DNA of 64,000 nt from Candidatus Thiodiazotropha sp. (ex Epidulcina cf. delphinae) (GCA_025656455.1 JAHXHS010000023.1:1-64000), one strand, 5' to 3'; positions 25,552 to 35,086 are shown, numbered from the stretch's first letter. The notes: generated from the sequence alone by a model not told the origin. Translations and numbers: made by a program.

Positions 25552-28083
25552 TTATCGCCGCCTTGGTTTAGTCCGGCTGGTCGGCGCCGCCTGCAGGGGG
25601 TCATCAGGCCAATAGTGCTTGGGATAGCGCCCCTGCAACTCCTTTTTGACCTCGGGATAAGTCCGTTTCCAGAAACCCGCAAGATCGTCGGTTATCTGCA
25701 TCGGCCGTTGTGCCGGCGAGAGTAAGTGCAGGGTAACCGGGATACGGCCCCGGCATATCCTCGGGGTCTCTGCCAATCCGAACATCTCCTGCAACCTGAC
25801 CGCAAGCACAGGAGACTCCCCTAACGCATAGTGGAGCGCTATCCTCGAGCCGCTCGGCGCCCGCAGATAGGCGGGCGCCTCCCGCTCCAGCCGCTGCCGC
25901 TGTTCCCAGCTCAACAAAGACTGGAGTATCGCGGTCAAGTCCAGCCGCCGGAGCTGCTCTATGCTGTTGATGCCTTCAAGCCAGGCAGCCAGCCACTGCT
26001 CAATATTTTCCGCCAACCAATCATCCGAAAGGTCGGGCCATTGCGGATCCTGAATCTGTTCACTAAGCCAGCAAACCCGCGCCTGCCACTGTCGAAGCGA
26101 TCGGTTCCAGGGGAGCGCATCCAGTCCCATTTCGCCGATACCCTGCAACATGGCGGCGCATACTGCCTGTGGATCTGCCTGCTGGTGTTGTCTCCGCTTC
26201 AACAACACGGCCCCGAGACGCTCCTCAAGGACCGTGTTGACCCGCTTATTCTGCCTGTCCCAGGCGACGACCTCCACCTGTTCAATGGAGAGATCGGGTA
26301 ATTCACGAATTTCGTTTTCACTGATCCCTGCCGCCAGCCTCACCCAGCCCTCGGTTTGACCTGCATCCAGTTGGGCGACCACCAGATAGGCCTGTCCGGC
26401 CAGTGGATCGTCATCCGCCAAACGCACCGCCCGGCCGCTTGCCAGGCGAAAGCGACCATGGCCAGTCCGCTGCGCCAATCGGTCAGGATAGGCCAGGGCC
26501 AGCAATTGAGCCACTGACAACGGGTTTTCCTGCCCGCGAACCGCCTTCTCCCGCAAGCGCCTGCACCAATCACGACTGACCCGGTCGACCAAGCGACAAC
26601 GCTTTTCATCGAGCCTGCCGTCATGCAACGTCTCCCGGCGTTCCCGCCACGCCCTGAACAAGCGCAGGCGCAGATCCACATCCACGCCATCCCGATAATC
26701 CGGTCGGCGTGGCAGTATATCCCGTTCACTCAGCAATGCCACTAGATCACAGATAGGCTGAAGCTCGGCCTCTGCCGCATGCAACAGAATATGCGCCAGT
26801 CGCGGATGGGTGGGTAAATCGGCCATCCGCCGACCCAAGGGAGTCAGTTGCCGACGACTATCCAATGCACCGAGCCGCTGCAACAGGTCGCAGGCTTGAT
26901 CGTAGGCTGCCTGTGAGGGAGGATCGAGCCAGCTCAGTGATTTCGCATCGGCTAGGCCCCAGACCGCCAGTTCCAATGCGAGTGGCGCCAGATCCGCCTG
27001 CAGGATCTCCGCCGGACGATGCCTGGGCAGACGCGCCTGATAGGCTTCACTCCATAACCGGTAGCAGCTGCCGGGACCCAGGCGACCGGCGCGGCCAGCG
27101 CGTTGATCGGCAGCCGCGCGGGAGACCGGCACCGTCTCCAGCCGAGTCAGTCCGATGCCGGGCAGGAAACGGGGCAGACGCGACCAGCCACTGTCGATCA
27201 CCACCCCCACGCCCTCGATGGTGAGGCTGGTCTCGGCAATGGCGGTGGTCAACACAATGCGGCGTCTCCGTGCCTTGTCGGGAAGCATGGCGCGATCCTG
27301 ATCCGCTTTCGGCAGATCGCCATAGAGCGAGCAGATCAGGGGCGGCGGATCGAGACCGGCCAGCCGGGACGCCAGGGCCTGCCGGGTGCGCTGGATCTCT
27401 CCCACCCCTGGGAGAAAGACCAGCAGATCCCCGGTTTCCCGATGCCAGGCCTGGGACACTGCGTCGGCGACCTGCTCCACTAACGTCTTCTTGTCGGGAA
27501 CGCCTCCAAGATAACGAAGCGCCACGGGATATTGGCGGCCCGCCGCTTCGATAACCGGCGCGCCACCCATGAGTTGACTGATCCGAGCGCAATCGAGGGT
27601 CGCTGACATGACCAGCAGACGCAGATCCTCCCGCAGCCCCTGCTGAGCATCCAATGCCAACGCCAGCGCCAGATCGCTGTGGAGATTGCGCTCATGGAAT
27701 TCATCGAAGATGACTAGGCCCACGCCCTGCAGTTCCGGATCCCTTTGCAGCCGGCGGGTCAGAATCCCCTCGGTCACCACTTCGATGCGCGTCTGACGGG
27801 AGACCTTGCGATCCAGGCGAATGGTGTAGCCGACCTTCTCCCCCAGGGATTCATCCAGCAGTTGCGCCATACGTGCGGCAGCAGCCCGAGCGGCCAGGCG
27901 ACGAGGCTCCAGCAGTAGGATATTGCCATTGCCCAGCCAGGCAGATGCCAACAACTCAAGGGGCACCAGTGTGGTCTTGCCTGAGCCCGGGGGGGCGCTC
28001 AGGACCGCGCTACAACTTGTCGCAAGGGCCTCAGCGAGAGCAGGCATGACCTGCTTGACCGGGAGTTCATCCACTACCGTCAA
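25552..28083 (-). CDS. hrpB: ATP-dependent helicase HrpB
   Basis: 843 residues of the DEAH family. The motifs in order are APPGSGKTT (I), EPRRLAARAAAARMA (Ia), FDEFHERNL (II, DEFH as in HrpB), MSATL (III), VFLPG-type, TTAIAETSLTIEGVGVVIDSGW (V) and QRAGRAGRLGPG (VI). The C-terminal YPEVKKELQGRYPKHYWPDDP is a conserved HrpB ending. HrpB is a putative RNA helicase without a settled cellular role. The start is uncertain: TTG at 28083 or GTG at 28074. The 268 bp between this gene and the next one upstream hold no gene that I can support. Confidence 0.95.
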   Translation of the reverse strand: MTVVDELPVKQVMPALAEALATSCSAVLSAPPGSGKTTLVPLELLASAWLGNGNILLLEPRRLAARAAAARMAQLLDESLGEKVGYTIRLDRKVSRQTRIEVVTEGILTRRLQRDPELQGVGLVIFDEFHERNLHSDLALALALDAQQGLREDLRLLVMSATLDCARISQLMGGAPVIEAAGRQYPVALRYLGGVPDKKTLVEQVADAVSQAWHRETGDLLVFLPGVGEIQRTRQALASRLAGLDPPPLICSLYGDLPKADQDRAMLPDKARRRRIVLTTAIAETSLTIEGVGVVIDSGWSRLPRFLPGIGLTRLETVPVSRAAADQRAGRAGRLGPGSCYRLWSEAYQARLPRHRPAEILQADLAPLALELAVWGLADAKSLSWLDPPSQAAYDQACDLLQRLGALDSRRQLTPLGRRMADLPTHPRLAHILLHAAEAELQPICDLVALLSERDILPRRPDYRDGVDVDLRLRLFRAWRERRETLHDGRLDEKRCRLVDRVSRDWCRRLREKAVRGQENPLSVAQLLALAYPDRLAQRTGHGRFRLASGRAVRLADDDPLAGQAYLVVAQLDAGQTEGWVRLAAGISENEIRELPDLSIEQVEVVAWDRQNKRVNTVLEERLGAVLLKRRQHQQADPQAVCAAMLQGIGEMGLDALPWNRSLRQWQARVCWLSEQIQDPQWPDLSDDWLAENIEQWLAAWLEGINSIEQLRRLDLTAILQSLLSWEQRQRLEREAPAYLRAPSGSRIALHYALGESPVLAVRLQEMFGLAETPRICRGRIPVTLHLLSPAQRPMQITDDLAGFWKRTYPEVKKELQGRYPKHYWPDDPLQAAPTSRTKPRRR

Positions 28084-28351
28084 CCTATAGCCTCATAGCG
28101 AGTTGATTCGCCACCGTCCGGAAACATGGTCTTTTCTCTCACTGTAAAATTTCTCTCGCCACAAGCGTTTCGAGTCTCTCCGCCAATGGAGATGATTGGG
28201 TTGTGCTCGATCATCGGTGGCAACAACATCGAGATAAACCCACTTGAGTTCATTCGCGGACTATTTACGCGTGATATTGCGTGATAACAGATAGTGCTGT
28301 TGAGAACCCCTAAAAAGCCCCCTTTCCACTCTGATGGGGCCTGATGCCCGT

Positions 28352-30262
28352 TCAGGTCTGTGGTTGTGGGATCACGTTGCACTCCCGGTCACAACGCACA
28401 TGCAGATCGAAGCGCAGATCGTCGGCGAAGTCCTGGGCGACGATCCAGATCTGATTCAGCTCCTCGCTCAAGGTGGGCAGTACAGTGAGCGAACTGCGGG
28501 TGCGTTTTTCATCGAAGAAGGCAAAAGGCTCATCCAGAAAGAGAAACTGACTCCCTTGCACCGCCCGCGCGACCAGCTCCTGAGAGAGGGCCAGGCGCAC
28601 CGCCAGCATGATCTGCCGCTGGGTGCCGCTGGAGATCTCATCCAGATCCATGAAATCCCGTTTCTCGCTGGAGAAGGCGCGAACGGTCAGGTCATCATCG
28701 ATTTGCAGGTGTTCATAGCGATTTTCGGTGAACAGCGGCAAGGTCTTGCTGACCAACCCCCGCAATTTACGATTGAACTGATGGGAGACCTCGCGAGTGG
28801 CTCCCTGAATCAATCCGTCCGCCACCGCACAGATCTCCATGCGGCGCTCCTTTTCGCTGATCTTCTCCCTCAGGTCGGCCTGAATGGCCTGTAGCTGCGT
28901 GGCCTTCTCCAGCCTCTCCCGTTCCTGGACAATAGCCTGATCGAGCTGGCCCAGACGGCGCCTGTCATGTTCCACACCCCGTTCCAGCCGCCCCTGTTCA
29001 TTGCCCACGCCGTCCCGCACCTCGGCAATCGTGGCGCTCCAATCGCTGACACGCTGGCTCAGGCGCTCCCGGGCCGCCCGATCGACGGGTTCCGCAGCCG
29101 AGGCATGGGGCTCCTCCGCCTCTCCACCGGCTTCACCCCCTCCCTCCTCCGGCACAGACTGGATCTGCCGCTCCTCGATTTCGGTTATGCCTTCGGTATC
29201 CGGCAAGCTCCCCAGATTATCCAGGGTGGTGGCGAGTGATCTTGCCGACTCGTCATAGGCAAGCACCTGTCGCTCCAGGGAATTACGACGGAACCAGAAC
29301 AGCAGCAACAGAAGGACAAATCCTCCCGCCGCATAGGCCAACCAGGGAATCATCTCCGCCTGCCAGTCGGATAGTCCGGTACTCAGCAGCTCCGACAACC
29401 GCACGGCCAGAGCATGCTCTGGGAGCTTGGCCAACAGGTACCAGGCGCCGCCAGCCAGCAGGGCAAGCAGCAAGCTGAGGAGACGGAAAAAACCTGCGCG
29501 CCCACGCGCCGAAATCGCACTTTCCCGCTTCGGCAGCCCATCCTGATAGGCAATGGATGCGGCATCCAGCGCCTCGATCAGTTGATTCGACTCACTCATG
29601 TGCCGGGAGACTTCATTGCGTTCGCCCTCAAGGACAGAGATCAAGCTGGGATCGATGGCCATATCATCGATTTGTGTATGCAGTGCCGCCAACTCCGCCT
29701 TACGCGCCTCAACCTCATGGTGGGTCTCCTCCCGATCCTCTTGACAGGCCGCGTCGCAATACTCCAGGGTTACCAGACCGGCCATGGTCTTCACGGCAAA
29801 GCTATGGGGATGGGGCGTGGTAATCTCCCGCTGCGCCAAATAGAAAGACTCCACGAACTCTTCAAATTCATAGCCGATCAGTTCATAGAGCTTATCCGCC
29901 ACCTGCTCCACGCCACGGGCGAGGGGTTGCTCAGTTGCCGCCGATGCCGCCAGGGAGAGGCGGGCGCTGTGATTGCCTGCATCATCGAGAAAGCGCTCCA
30001 ACCGATATCTGTTGCCGTCGCCGGGGGTGAACTCCAGTTGCGCCGAACAGTGGGTCTCCCCCCACAGAATGGCCTTCGGCAGCTCATCGACATCCAGGGA
30101 AAAGGTCCTGCCAAACAGGGCAAAGCAGACCGTTTCGCCAATCGAGCTCTTTCCCGACTCGTTAGGCCCGGAGATAGCGATCAGGCCACGATCGGGGATA
30201 TCCTCAAGACGCAGACTGGCGTATTTCAGCACATTTTCCGCAGTGACAGTGTGTATGATCAT
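28352..30262 (-). CDS. SbcC/YhaN-like ATPase with central membrane helices
   Basis: 636 residues. The N-terminal lobe has Walker A SGPNESGKSS (31-40). The C-terminal lobe has the ABC-type signature ISSGTQRQ (543-550) and Walker B FLFLDEP (573-579), as in SMC/Rad50 proteins. Between them a coiled-coil region carries two hydrophobic helices (about 258-278 and 305-325) where Rad50 would have its zinc hook. This layout is like Bacillus YhaN, a membrane-linked partner of a nuclease. No SbcD-like phosphoesterase is adjacent; instead a 65-residue protein overlaps by 4 bp upstream. The role may be DNA-end processing or envelope-linked DNA sensing. Only the ATPase family is secure. Confidence 0.75.
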   Translation of the reverse strand: MIIHTVTAENVLKYASLRLEDIPDRGLIAISGPNESGKSSIGETVCFALFGRTFSLDVDELPKAILWGETHCSAQLEFTPGDGNRYRLERFLDDAGNHSARLSLAASAATEQPLARGVEQVADKLYELIGYEFEEFVESFYLAQREITTPHPHSFAVKTMAGLVTLEYCDAACQEDREETHHEVEARKAELAALHTQIDDMAIDPSLISVLEGERNEVSRHMSESNQLIEALDAASIAYQDGLPKRESAISARGRAGFFRLLSLLLALLAGGAWYLLAKLPEHALAVRLSELLSTGLSDWQAEMIPWLAYAAGGFVLLLLLFWFRRNSLERQVLAYDESARSLATTLDNLGSLPDTEGITEIEERQIQSVPEEGGGEAGGEAEEPHASAAEPVDRAARERLSQRVSDWSATIAEVRDGVGNEQGRLERGVEHDRRRLGQLDQAIVQERERLEKATQLQAIQADLREKISEKERRMEICAVADGLIQGATREVSHQFNRKLRGLVSKTLPLFTENRYEHLQIDDDLTVRAFSSEKRDFMDLDEISSGTQRQIMLAVRLALSQELVARAVQGSQFLFLDEPFAFFDEKRTRSSLTVLPTLSEELNQIWIVAQDFADDLRFDLHVRCDRECNVIPQPQT

Positions 30263-30456
30263 GTCCAGCCCTCGTCAGCCAACACACGGAGCTTGCCGAG
30301 CACCATCTCGATGGCCTGATCAAAGGTCTCTTCATCGAACGCCTCACCGGAATTTTGTCTGCGTTCACGCTCAGCCGCACAATAGGCCAGGAATTCCTGG
30401 GCGGACATACCCAGTGACGCGTTCTCCTGCTGAGTAATCTGATCGGATGAAGACAT
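30259..30456 (-). CDS. small acidic partner of SbcC-like ATPase, unknown function
   Basis: 65 residues, acidic and helical, without signal or membrane segment. AAGGGGAG precedes the ATG at a good distance, and the stop overlaps the ATPase start as ATGA, so it is a real, translationally coupled gene. No family recognised. The overlap suggests stoichiometric expression with the ATPase. Confidence 0.7.
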   Translation of the reverse strand: MSSSDQITQQENASLGMSAQEFLAYCAAERERRQNSGEAFDEETFDQAIEMVLGKLRVLADEGWT

Positions 30457-30598
30457 GCGGATCTCCCCTTTCTTGTTTTGTTACGGCTGTTTTCTCTACC
30501 AACGTTCTGCAGCGGGATCCGGCTCCTGCGAGCCTCACCATGCATAGCGGATGGTGATTTGCCATCCAGTATAGGGAGTTCTGGCTGGCAGGTCATCA

Positions 30599-30868
30599 CT
30601 AGTGTGGTGTAACGTATAAACTGCACCAATCAGCGAGACGCTAAGCCGTTAGCTGCTAGGCGCGTTGCGCCGGGAATGGCGCGCCCTTTCCAAGCAACGC
30701 AACAACGCAGATGACGGCTTAGCGCCTCGCCCGAAGGGAGGCCCGTCAATGCCTCAATCCTGCGTTGCAGCGCTTGACAAGGGCGCTGCCATTGCCTGCG
30801 CGCTGCGCCTAGTCTTGAGGCATTGACGGGCCTCTGATTGGTACAGTTTATACGTTACACCACACTAG
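30599..30868. mobile_element. 270-bp CTAG-ended MITE with 35-bp terminal inverted repeats
   Basis: Positions 30599-30633 and 30834-30868 are inverted copies (34/35), beginning CTAGTGTGGTGTAACG. An internal inverted repeat (AGGCCCGTCAATGCCTCAA near 30740 against its complement near 30816) makes a second stem. It encodes no protein. It is different in sequence from the other CTAG-ended elements in the window. Confidence 0.85.
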
Positions 30869-30882
30869 TGTAGTGTCCTATA

Positions 30883-31144
30883 CTAGATACTCTTTCAATA
30901 TGATAATGATGGATTCAGAGCCACCCAGTAGAACGCCCATCTCATACCCATTCAAATCTCAGGTAATTTTGAGTGGATGTCTGTTTAGTCTTTTTAGTCT
31001 TTAGCGCTGCCCAGTTTAGAACCCATTTAGAAACCCGTAGGTCACGTTGCGCAGCTACGTGACACCCCCATTGAGTCAGGTAGCCGCTCCGCGTCAACCT
31101 GACCTACGACTGAACCCGATAATATCACTTTGAAAGAGTACTAG
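30883..31144. repeat. second CTAG-bounded palindromic element, 14 bp from the first
   Basis: CTAG at 30883 and 31141 bound a 262-bp stretch whose ends carry TACTCTTTCAA and its complement TTGAAAGAGTA. Inside are two hairpins, GTCACGT...ACGTGAC (31041-31063) and a GTCAGGT...ACCTGAC pair (31075-31104). The 17 bases at 31047-31063 recur in inverse at the right edge of the window (63984-64000). Together with 30599-30868 it occupies most of the gene-free stretch 30457-31316. Confidence 0.55.
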
Positions 31145-31147
31145 GCG

Positions 31148-31177
31148 TTACATCTTGATACAACGGGTTACATTTCT
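31148..31177 (+). promoter_or_regulatory. three-box direct repeat, second copy
   Basis: TTACA at 31148, ATACA at 31158 and TTACA at 31168, each 10 bp apart. It matches the site at 1061-1090 in 24 of 30 positions and shares the following GA. It lies about 140 bp before the TetR gene, so the CpxR-like regulator may also control the TetR-RND operon. Confidence 0.5.
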
Positions 31178-31274
31178 GAAAGGAATCATCTGTCGCCATC
31201 GTCCAGACTCTGTCCTGACAAACAGGGTCGGCGTAGATGACCATAGACAGTCTTGACACACACAGGACGGAGAT

Positions 31275-31292
31275 ACATACTGGTCGGTATGT
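31275..31292. promoter_or_regulatory. TetR-type operator palindrome
   Basis: ACATAC and GTATGT are perfect inverted half-sites over a 6-bp spacer, 25 bp before the TetR start codon. This is the expected place for autoregulation. Confidence 0.65.
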
Positions 31293-31316
31293 TCATTGAA
31301 GCCATGGCGACACATC

Positions 31317-31913
31317 ATGACATCCGACGCTGACGAAACTCGACAGGCAATCCTTGAGGCCGCCTACGAAGAGATTCACCGCTACGGTTTCCAGGCTGCC
31401 AGCCTGAGCGCCATTCTGGAACGAACCGGTGTCACCAAGGGCGCACTCTACCACCATTTCAGCAGCAAACTCCGGCTCGGTTACGCAGTGCTGGATGAAC
31501 ATATCGCCCAACAACTCGATACACTCTGGTTCGCCCCCATGCAGCAGCCAGGACACCCCATCGATGTCCTGGCAGAGGTAATACAACATGCCGGCGAACA
31601 CTACCGGAACGAAGAGATCGCCCTTGGATGCCCCATCAACAATCTGGCGCAGGAGATGTCCCCCATCGACGATGGCTTCCGGCGCCGTATCGATAACCTC
31701 TACCGGCAATGGCGGGAGAACATCGCAAACCTGCTGGCAAAAGGACAACAGGAGGGAAGCATCATCAATTCCATTCACGCCAACGATACGGCGCTATTCA
31801 TTTTGGCCTCGCTCGAAGGTTGCATGAGTATGGCGAAAAATGCTCAGAGCCACGATGAACTCATGCGCTGCGGACAGGGGCTGATGAGCTATCTGAACAG
31901 TCTACGCGCCTGA
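31317..31913 (+). CDS. TetR-family repressor
   Basis: 198 residues. The N-terminal helix-turn-helix region is TRQAILEAAYEEIHRYGFQAASLSAILERTGVTKGALYHHF, followed by a ligand-binding helical domain ending in a typical TetR_C pattern (ALFILASLEGCMSMAKNAQ). The ATG at 31317 was chosen; the frame is open to a TTG at 31296, which would overlap the operator flank. It lies 96 bp before the RND operon on the same strand and is the likely local repressor, acting at the palindrome 31275-31292. Confidence 0.92.
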   Translation: MTSDADETRQAILEAAYEEIHRYGFQAASLSAILERTGVTKGALYHHFSSKLRLGYAVLDEHIAQQLDTLWFAPMQQPGHPIDVLAEVIQHAGEHYRNEEIALGCPINNLAQEMSPIDDGFRRRIDNLYRQWRENIANLLAKGQQEGSIINSIHANDTALFILASLEGCMSMAKNAQSHDELMRCGQGLMSYLNSLRA

Positions 31914-32009
31914 ACTTCCGCAGGCTCAGGCAGGTTGGTGTTGCAAAGATTGGAAACAACGTGAATCCGATTAACCAGCAACAAAAAATTTAGCGGCAAG
32001 GATAGAACA

Positions 32010-34292
32010 ATGAGTGAGACTTTTTTTCGGTTTGTATTGAAGCACAAAGCGCTGGTGATATTGCTTGCCGTAGCGCTCTCGTTGCTGATGGGCAGCGGCG
32101 TGAAGCAGCTACAATTCAGTAATGACTACCGGATGTTCTTCAGCGAGGACAATCCCCAATTGCAGGCCTTCGAGCAACTGCAGAATACCTACACTAAAAA
32201 CGACAATGTGCTGTTTGTCATCGAGCCAGAGGATGGCAAGGTCTTCACCAGAGAGACGCTGGCGGCCATTTCGGCGTTGACGAAAGAGGCCTGGCAGATC
32301 CCCTACTCCCTGCGTGTCGACTCGATCACCAATTTCCAGCACACCTATGCGCAAGGCGATGACCTGGTGGTGGAGGATCTGGTGCTCGATCCCGAATCGC
32401 TGACCGAGGAGACGCTGTGGGAGAAGCAGCAAATCGCCACCAGCGATCCCTTGTTGGTCAACCGGCTCATTTCGCCCTCGGCCCATACTGCCGGCGTCAA
32501 CGTCACCGTACAGTTGCCAGGCAAGAGTCTCACGGAAGTGCCGGAGGTGGCGAAGGCGGCCATGGAGATGGCTGACAGGATCGAACAGACCTATCCCCAT
32601 ATCAATATCCACCTGACCGGCATGGTCATCATGAACCACGCCTTTCCGAACGCTTCACAAGACGATATGAAGACCCTCTATCCGTTGATGTTCGCAGCGG
32701 TGATCCTGGTGCTGGTATTGATGCTGCGTTCCATCCCCGGCACGCTCTCGACCCTGATCATCATCATCCTGATGATCATCGCTACCATGGGCCTGACGGG
32801 ATGGATCGGGATTAAGCTGTCCCCTCCCACCACCACCGTACCAATCGTCATCATGACCCTGGCCATCGCAGACTGTGTGCATATCCTGGTCAATTTTCTG
32901 CACGGCATGCGTGATGGTGAGAGCAAGCATCAAGCGATGATGGAGAGCCTGAGGATCAATCTGCAACCGATCTTTCTCACCACCCTCACCACGGCAATCG
33001 GTTTTCTCAGTCTCAATTTCAGCGAGGCCCCGCCTTTCCGCGACCTGGGCAACATGGCCGCGATGGGTGTGGTGCTGGCGTTTTTCCTCTCGGTCACCTT
33101 TCTACCGGCGATGATGATGCTGTTGCCGGTAAAGGCCCTCAGCGGCGACACCCTGGGCAGCATCGCCATGCTGCGGTTTGCAGAGTTCGTGGTGCGCAAC
33201 AAAAAAGGGTTGCTCTGGGGCATGGGGGCGGTCATTCTCCTGCTGATTGCCCAAATACCCAACAATCGTCTGGACGATCAGTTCGTAAAATACTTCGATG
33301 AGACCATCACATTCCGTCAGGCCACCGACTTCACCACCGACAACCTGACCGGCATCTACCTGATCGAATACTCATTGGAGAGCGGCGAGACCGGCGGTAT
33401 CAGCGATCCTGATTTTCTGCGCAAGGTGGAAGACTTCGCCCAGTGGTACCGGCAACAACCCTATGTCCTGCATGTCAACACCATCACCGATATCATGAAG
33501 CGCCTGAATCGCAACATGCATGAGGATGACGACGATTGGTACCGACTCCCCGACCGGCGTGACCTGTCTGCCCAATACCTGCTGCTCTACGAATTCTCCC
33601 TGCCCTTCGGACTCGATCTGAACAATCAGATCAATGTCAAGAAGTCAGCCACACGCTTCACCGTGACCCTGGAGAGCATCACCACCCAGCAGTTGCTGGC
33701 GATCGAGGAGAACGCCCAGGCCTGGTTGGCCGAGCATGCACCAAACATGCGCATCAATGGCGCCAGCCCGACGATGATGTTTGCTCATATCAGCAGCCGC
33801 AATATCGTCGCCATGCTCAAAGGCACCAGTCTGGCGCTGGTGATGATCTCGGTGATCCTGATCTTCGCGCTAAGATCCTTACGGGTGGGCGGCCTCAGCC
33901 TCATCCCCAATCTTGTGCCCATGGGAATGGCCTTCGGACTCTGGGGAATGCTGGTCGGCGAGGTCGGGCTGGCGCTCTCGGTAGTCACCGGCATGACCCT
34001 CGGTATCGTGGTTGACGATACCGTGCATTTTCTCAGTAAATATCTGCGGGCGCGCAGAGAAAAGGGCATGGACCGAGAGGATGCGGTGCGTTACGCCTTC
34101 TCCACGGTAGGCACTGCCCTGTGGGTCACCTCGCTGGTGCTGGTGGTCGGTTTCGGCATCCTCGCCCTCTCCCACTTTCAACTCAATGCCGGCATGGGCA
34201 TGTTGACCGCTATCACCCTAGGCTTGGCCCTGGTCGCCGATTTTCTGTTTCTACCCCCGCTGCTGATCTATTTCGGAGGAAAAAAATCATGA
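32010..34292 (+). CDS. MMPL/RND-family membrane transporter
   Basis: 760 residues with twelve predicted membrane helices in two repeats, each with one large periplasmic loop (after TM1 and after TM7). The relay Asp residues of the MMPL group are visible in LAIADCVHILVNF (TM4) and GIVVDDTVHFLSKY (TM10). This single-subunit RND type moves hydrophobic or lipid-like substrates in the periplasmic leaflet. The stop overlaps the next ATG by 4 bp. Adjacent LolA-like and outer-membrane proteins suggest a trans-envelope lipid or lipoprotein pathway. Confidence 0.9.
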   Translation: MSETFFRFVLKHKALVILLAVALSLLMGSGVKQLQFSNDYRMFFSEDNPQLQAFEQLQNTYTKNDNVLFVIEPEDGKVFTRETLAAISALTKEAWQIPYSLRVDSITNFQHTYAQGDDLVVEDLVLDPESLTEETLWEKQQIATSDPLLVNRLISPSAHTAGVNVTVQLPGKSLTEVPEVAKAAMEMADRIEQTYPHINIHLTGMVIMNHAFPNASQDDMKTLYPLMFAAVILVLVLMLRSIPGTLSTLIIIILMIIATMGLTGWIGIKLSPPTTTVPIVIMTLAIADCVHILVNFLHGMRDGESKHQAMMESLRINLQPIFLTTLTTAIGFLSLNFSEAPPFRDLGNMAAMGVVLAFFLSVTFLPAMMMLLPVKALSGDTLGSIAMLRFAEFVVRNKKGLLWGMGAVILLLIAQIPNNRLDDQFVKYFDETITFRQATDFTTDNLTGIYLIEYSLESGETGGISDPDFLRKVEDFAQWYRQQPYVLHVNTITDIMKRLNRNMHEDDDDWYRLPDRRDLSAQYLLLYEFSLPFGLDLNNQINVKKSATRFTVTLESITTQQLLAIEENAQAWLAEHAPNMRINGASPTMMFAHISSRNIVAMLKGTSLALVMISVILIFALRSLRVGGLSLIPNLVPMGMAFGLWGMLVGEVGLALSVVTGMTLGIVVDDTVHFLSKYLRARREKGMDREDAVRYAFSTVGTALWVTSLVLVVGFGILALSHFQLNAGMGMLTAITLGLALVADFLFLPPLLIYFGGKKS

Positions 34293-35086
34293 ACTCGATA
34301 TATTTAGTTGCCGGGTTAATATTTCCCATGCTATTGATGTTTACACCGACACTGACCCTGGCAGTGACAGCCGAAGAGCGGGGACTGGAGATCGCCAACG
34401 AGATCGAGGTTCGGGACACCGGCTTTCACGACTTCAAGGCCGCCATGACCATGTTATTGCGCAACAAACATGGTGAAGAGAGTCTGCGTGACATGCGCAA
34501 CCAAACCCTGGAAGTGGAGAATGATGGCGACAAGACACTGGTCATCTTCGATGAACCGCGGGATGTCAAAGGCACCGCCCTGCTGAGCTTTTCGCATAAG
34601 GCGGGGGATGACGATCAGTGGCTCTACCTGCCAGCGCTTAAACGGGTAAAACGTATCGCCTCACGCAACAAATCAGGTCCCTTCATGGGCAGCGAGTTCG
34701 CTTATGAGGATATCTCATCCCAGGAGGTAGAGAAGTACACCTACCAATTCATTGAAGAGAGTGACTACGAAGGCAAGCCCTGCTTTCTTATCGAGCGCTA
34801 CCCTGTCGATCCCAATTCAGGCTACACCCGTCAACAGGTATGGGTCGATCAGGAGAGATACATCTCGCTCAAGATCGATTACTACGATCGCAAAAACGCC
34901 CTGCTGAAAACGCTGGTCTTTCGCGGCTATCGACAATACCTCGATCAATACTGGCGGGCAGACGAGATGTACATGGAAAATCACCAGACAGGTAAAAGCA
35001 CGCTCCTGACCTGGAAGCAATATGACTTTCGCACCGGCCTGACCGACGGCGATTTCAACAAGAACAGTTTGAAGCGGGCAAGATGA
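34289..35086 (+). CDS. LolA-like outer-membrane lipoprotein-sorting protein
   Basis: 265 residues. A signal peptide (about 1-26) is followed by a LolA/LppX-type half-barrel domain. It carries the conserved FHDFKAAMTMLLRN, DKTLVIFDEPRDVKGTALLSF, DDQWLYLPALKRVKRIAS and GSEFAYEDI strings seen in the lipoprotein-sorting proteins next to MMPL permeases. The ATG at 34289 follows GGAGGA and overlaps the permease stop. Part of the signal-peptide coding sequence (34300-34320) matches, in inverse, an intergenic 34-bp repeat found elsewhere in the window. It probably receives substrate from the permease and carries it to the outer membrane. Confidence 0.85.
   Translation: MNSIYLVAGLIFPMLLMFTPTLTLAVTAEERGLEIANEIEVRDTGFHDFKAAMTMLLRNKHGEESLRDMRNQTLEVENDGDKTLVIFDEPRDVKGTALLSFSHKAGDDDQWLYLPALKRVKRIASRNKSGPFMGSEFAYEDISSQEVEKYTYQFIEESDYEGKPCFLIERYPVDPNSGYTRQQVWVDQERYISLKIDYYDRKNALLKTLVFRGYRQYLDQYWRADEMYMENHQTGKSTLLTWKQYDFRTGLTDGDFNKNSLKRAR

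Noticed and set aside
29414..30319. A 301-codon frame opposite the SbcC-like ATPase
   Set aside because: Antisense of a gene with clear Walker A, signature and Walker B motifs; also crosses the start of that gene.
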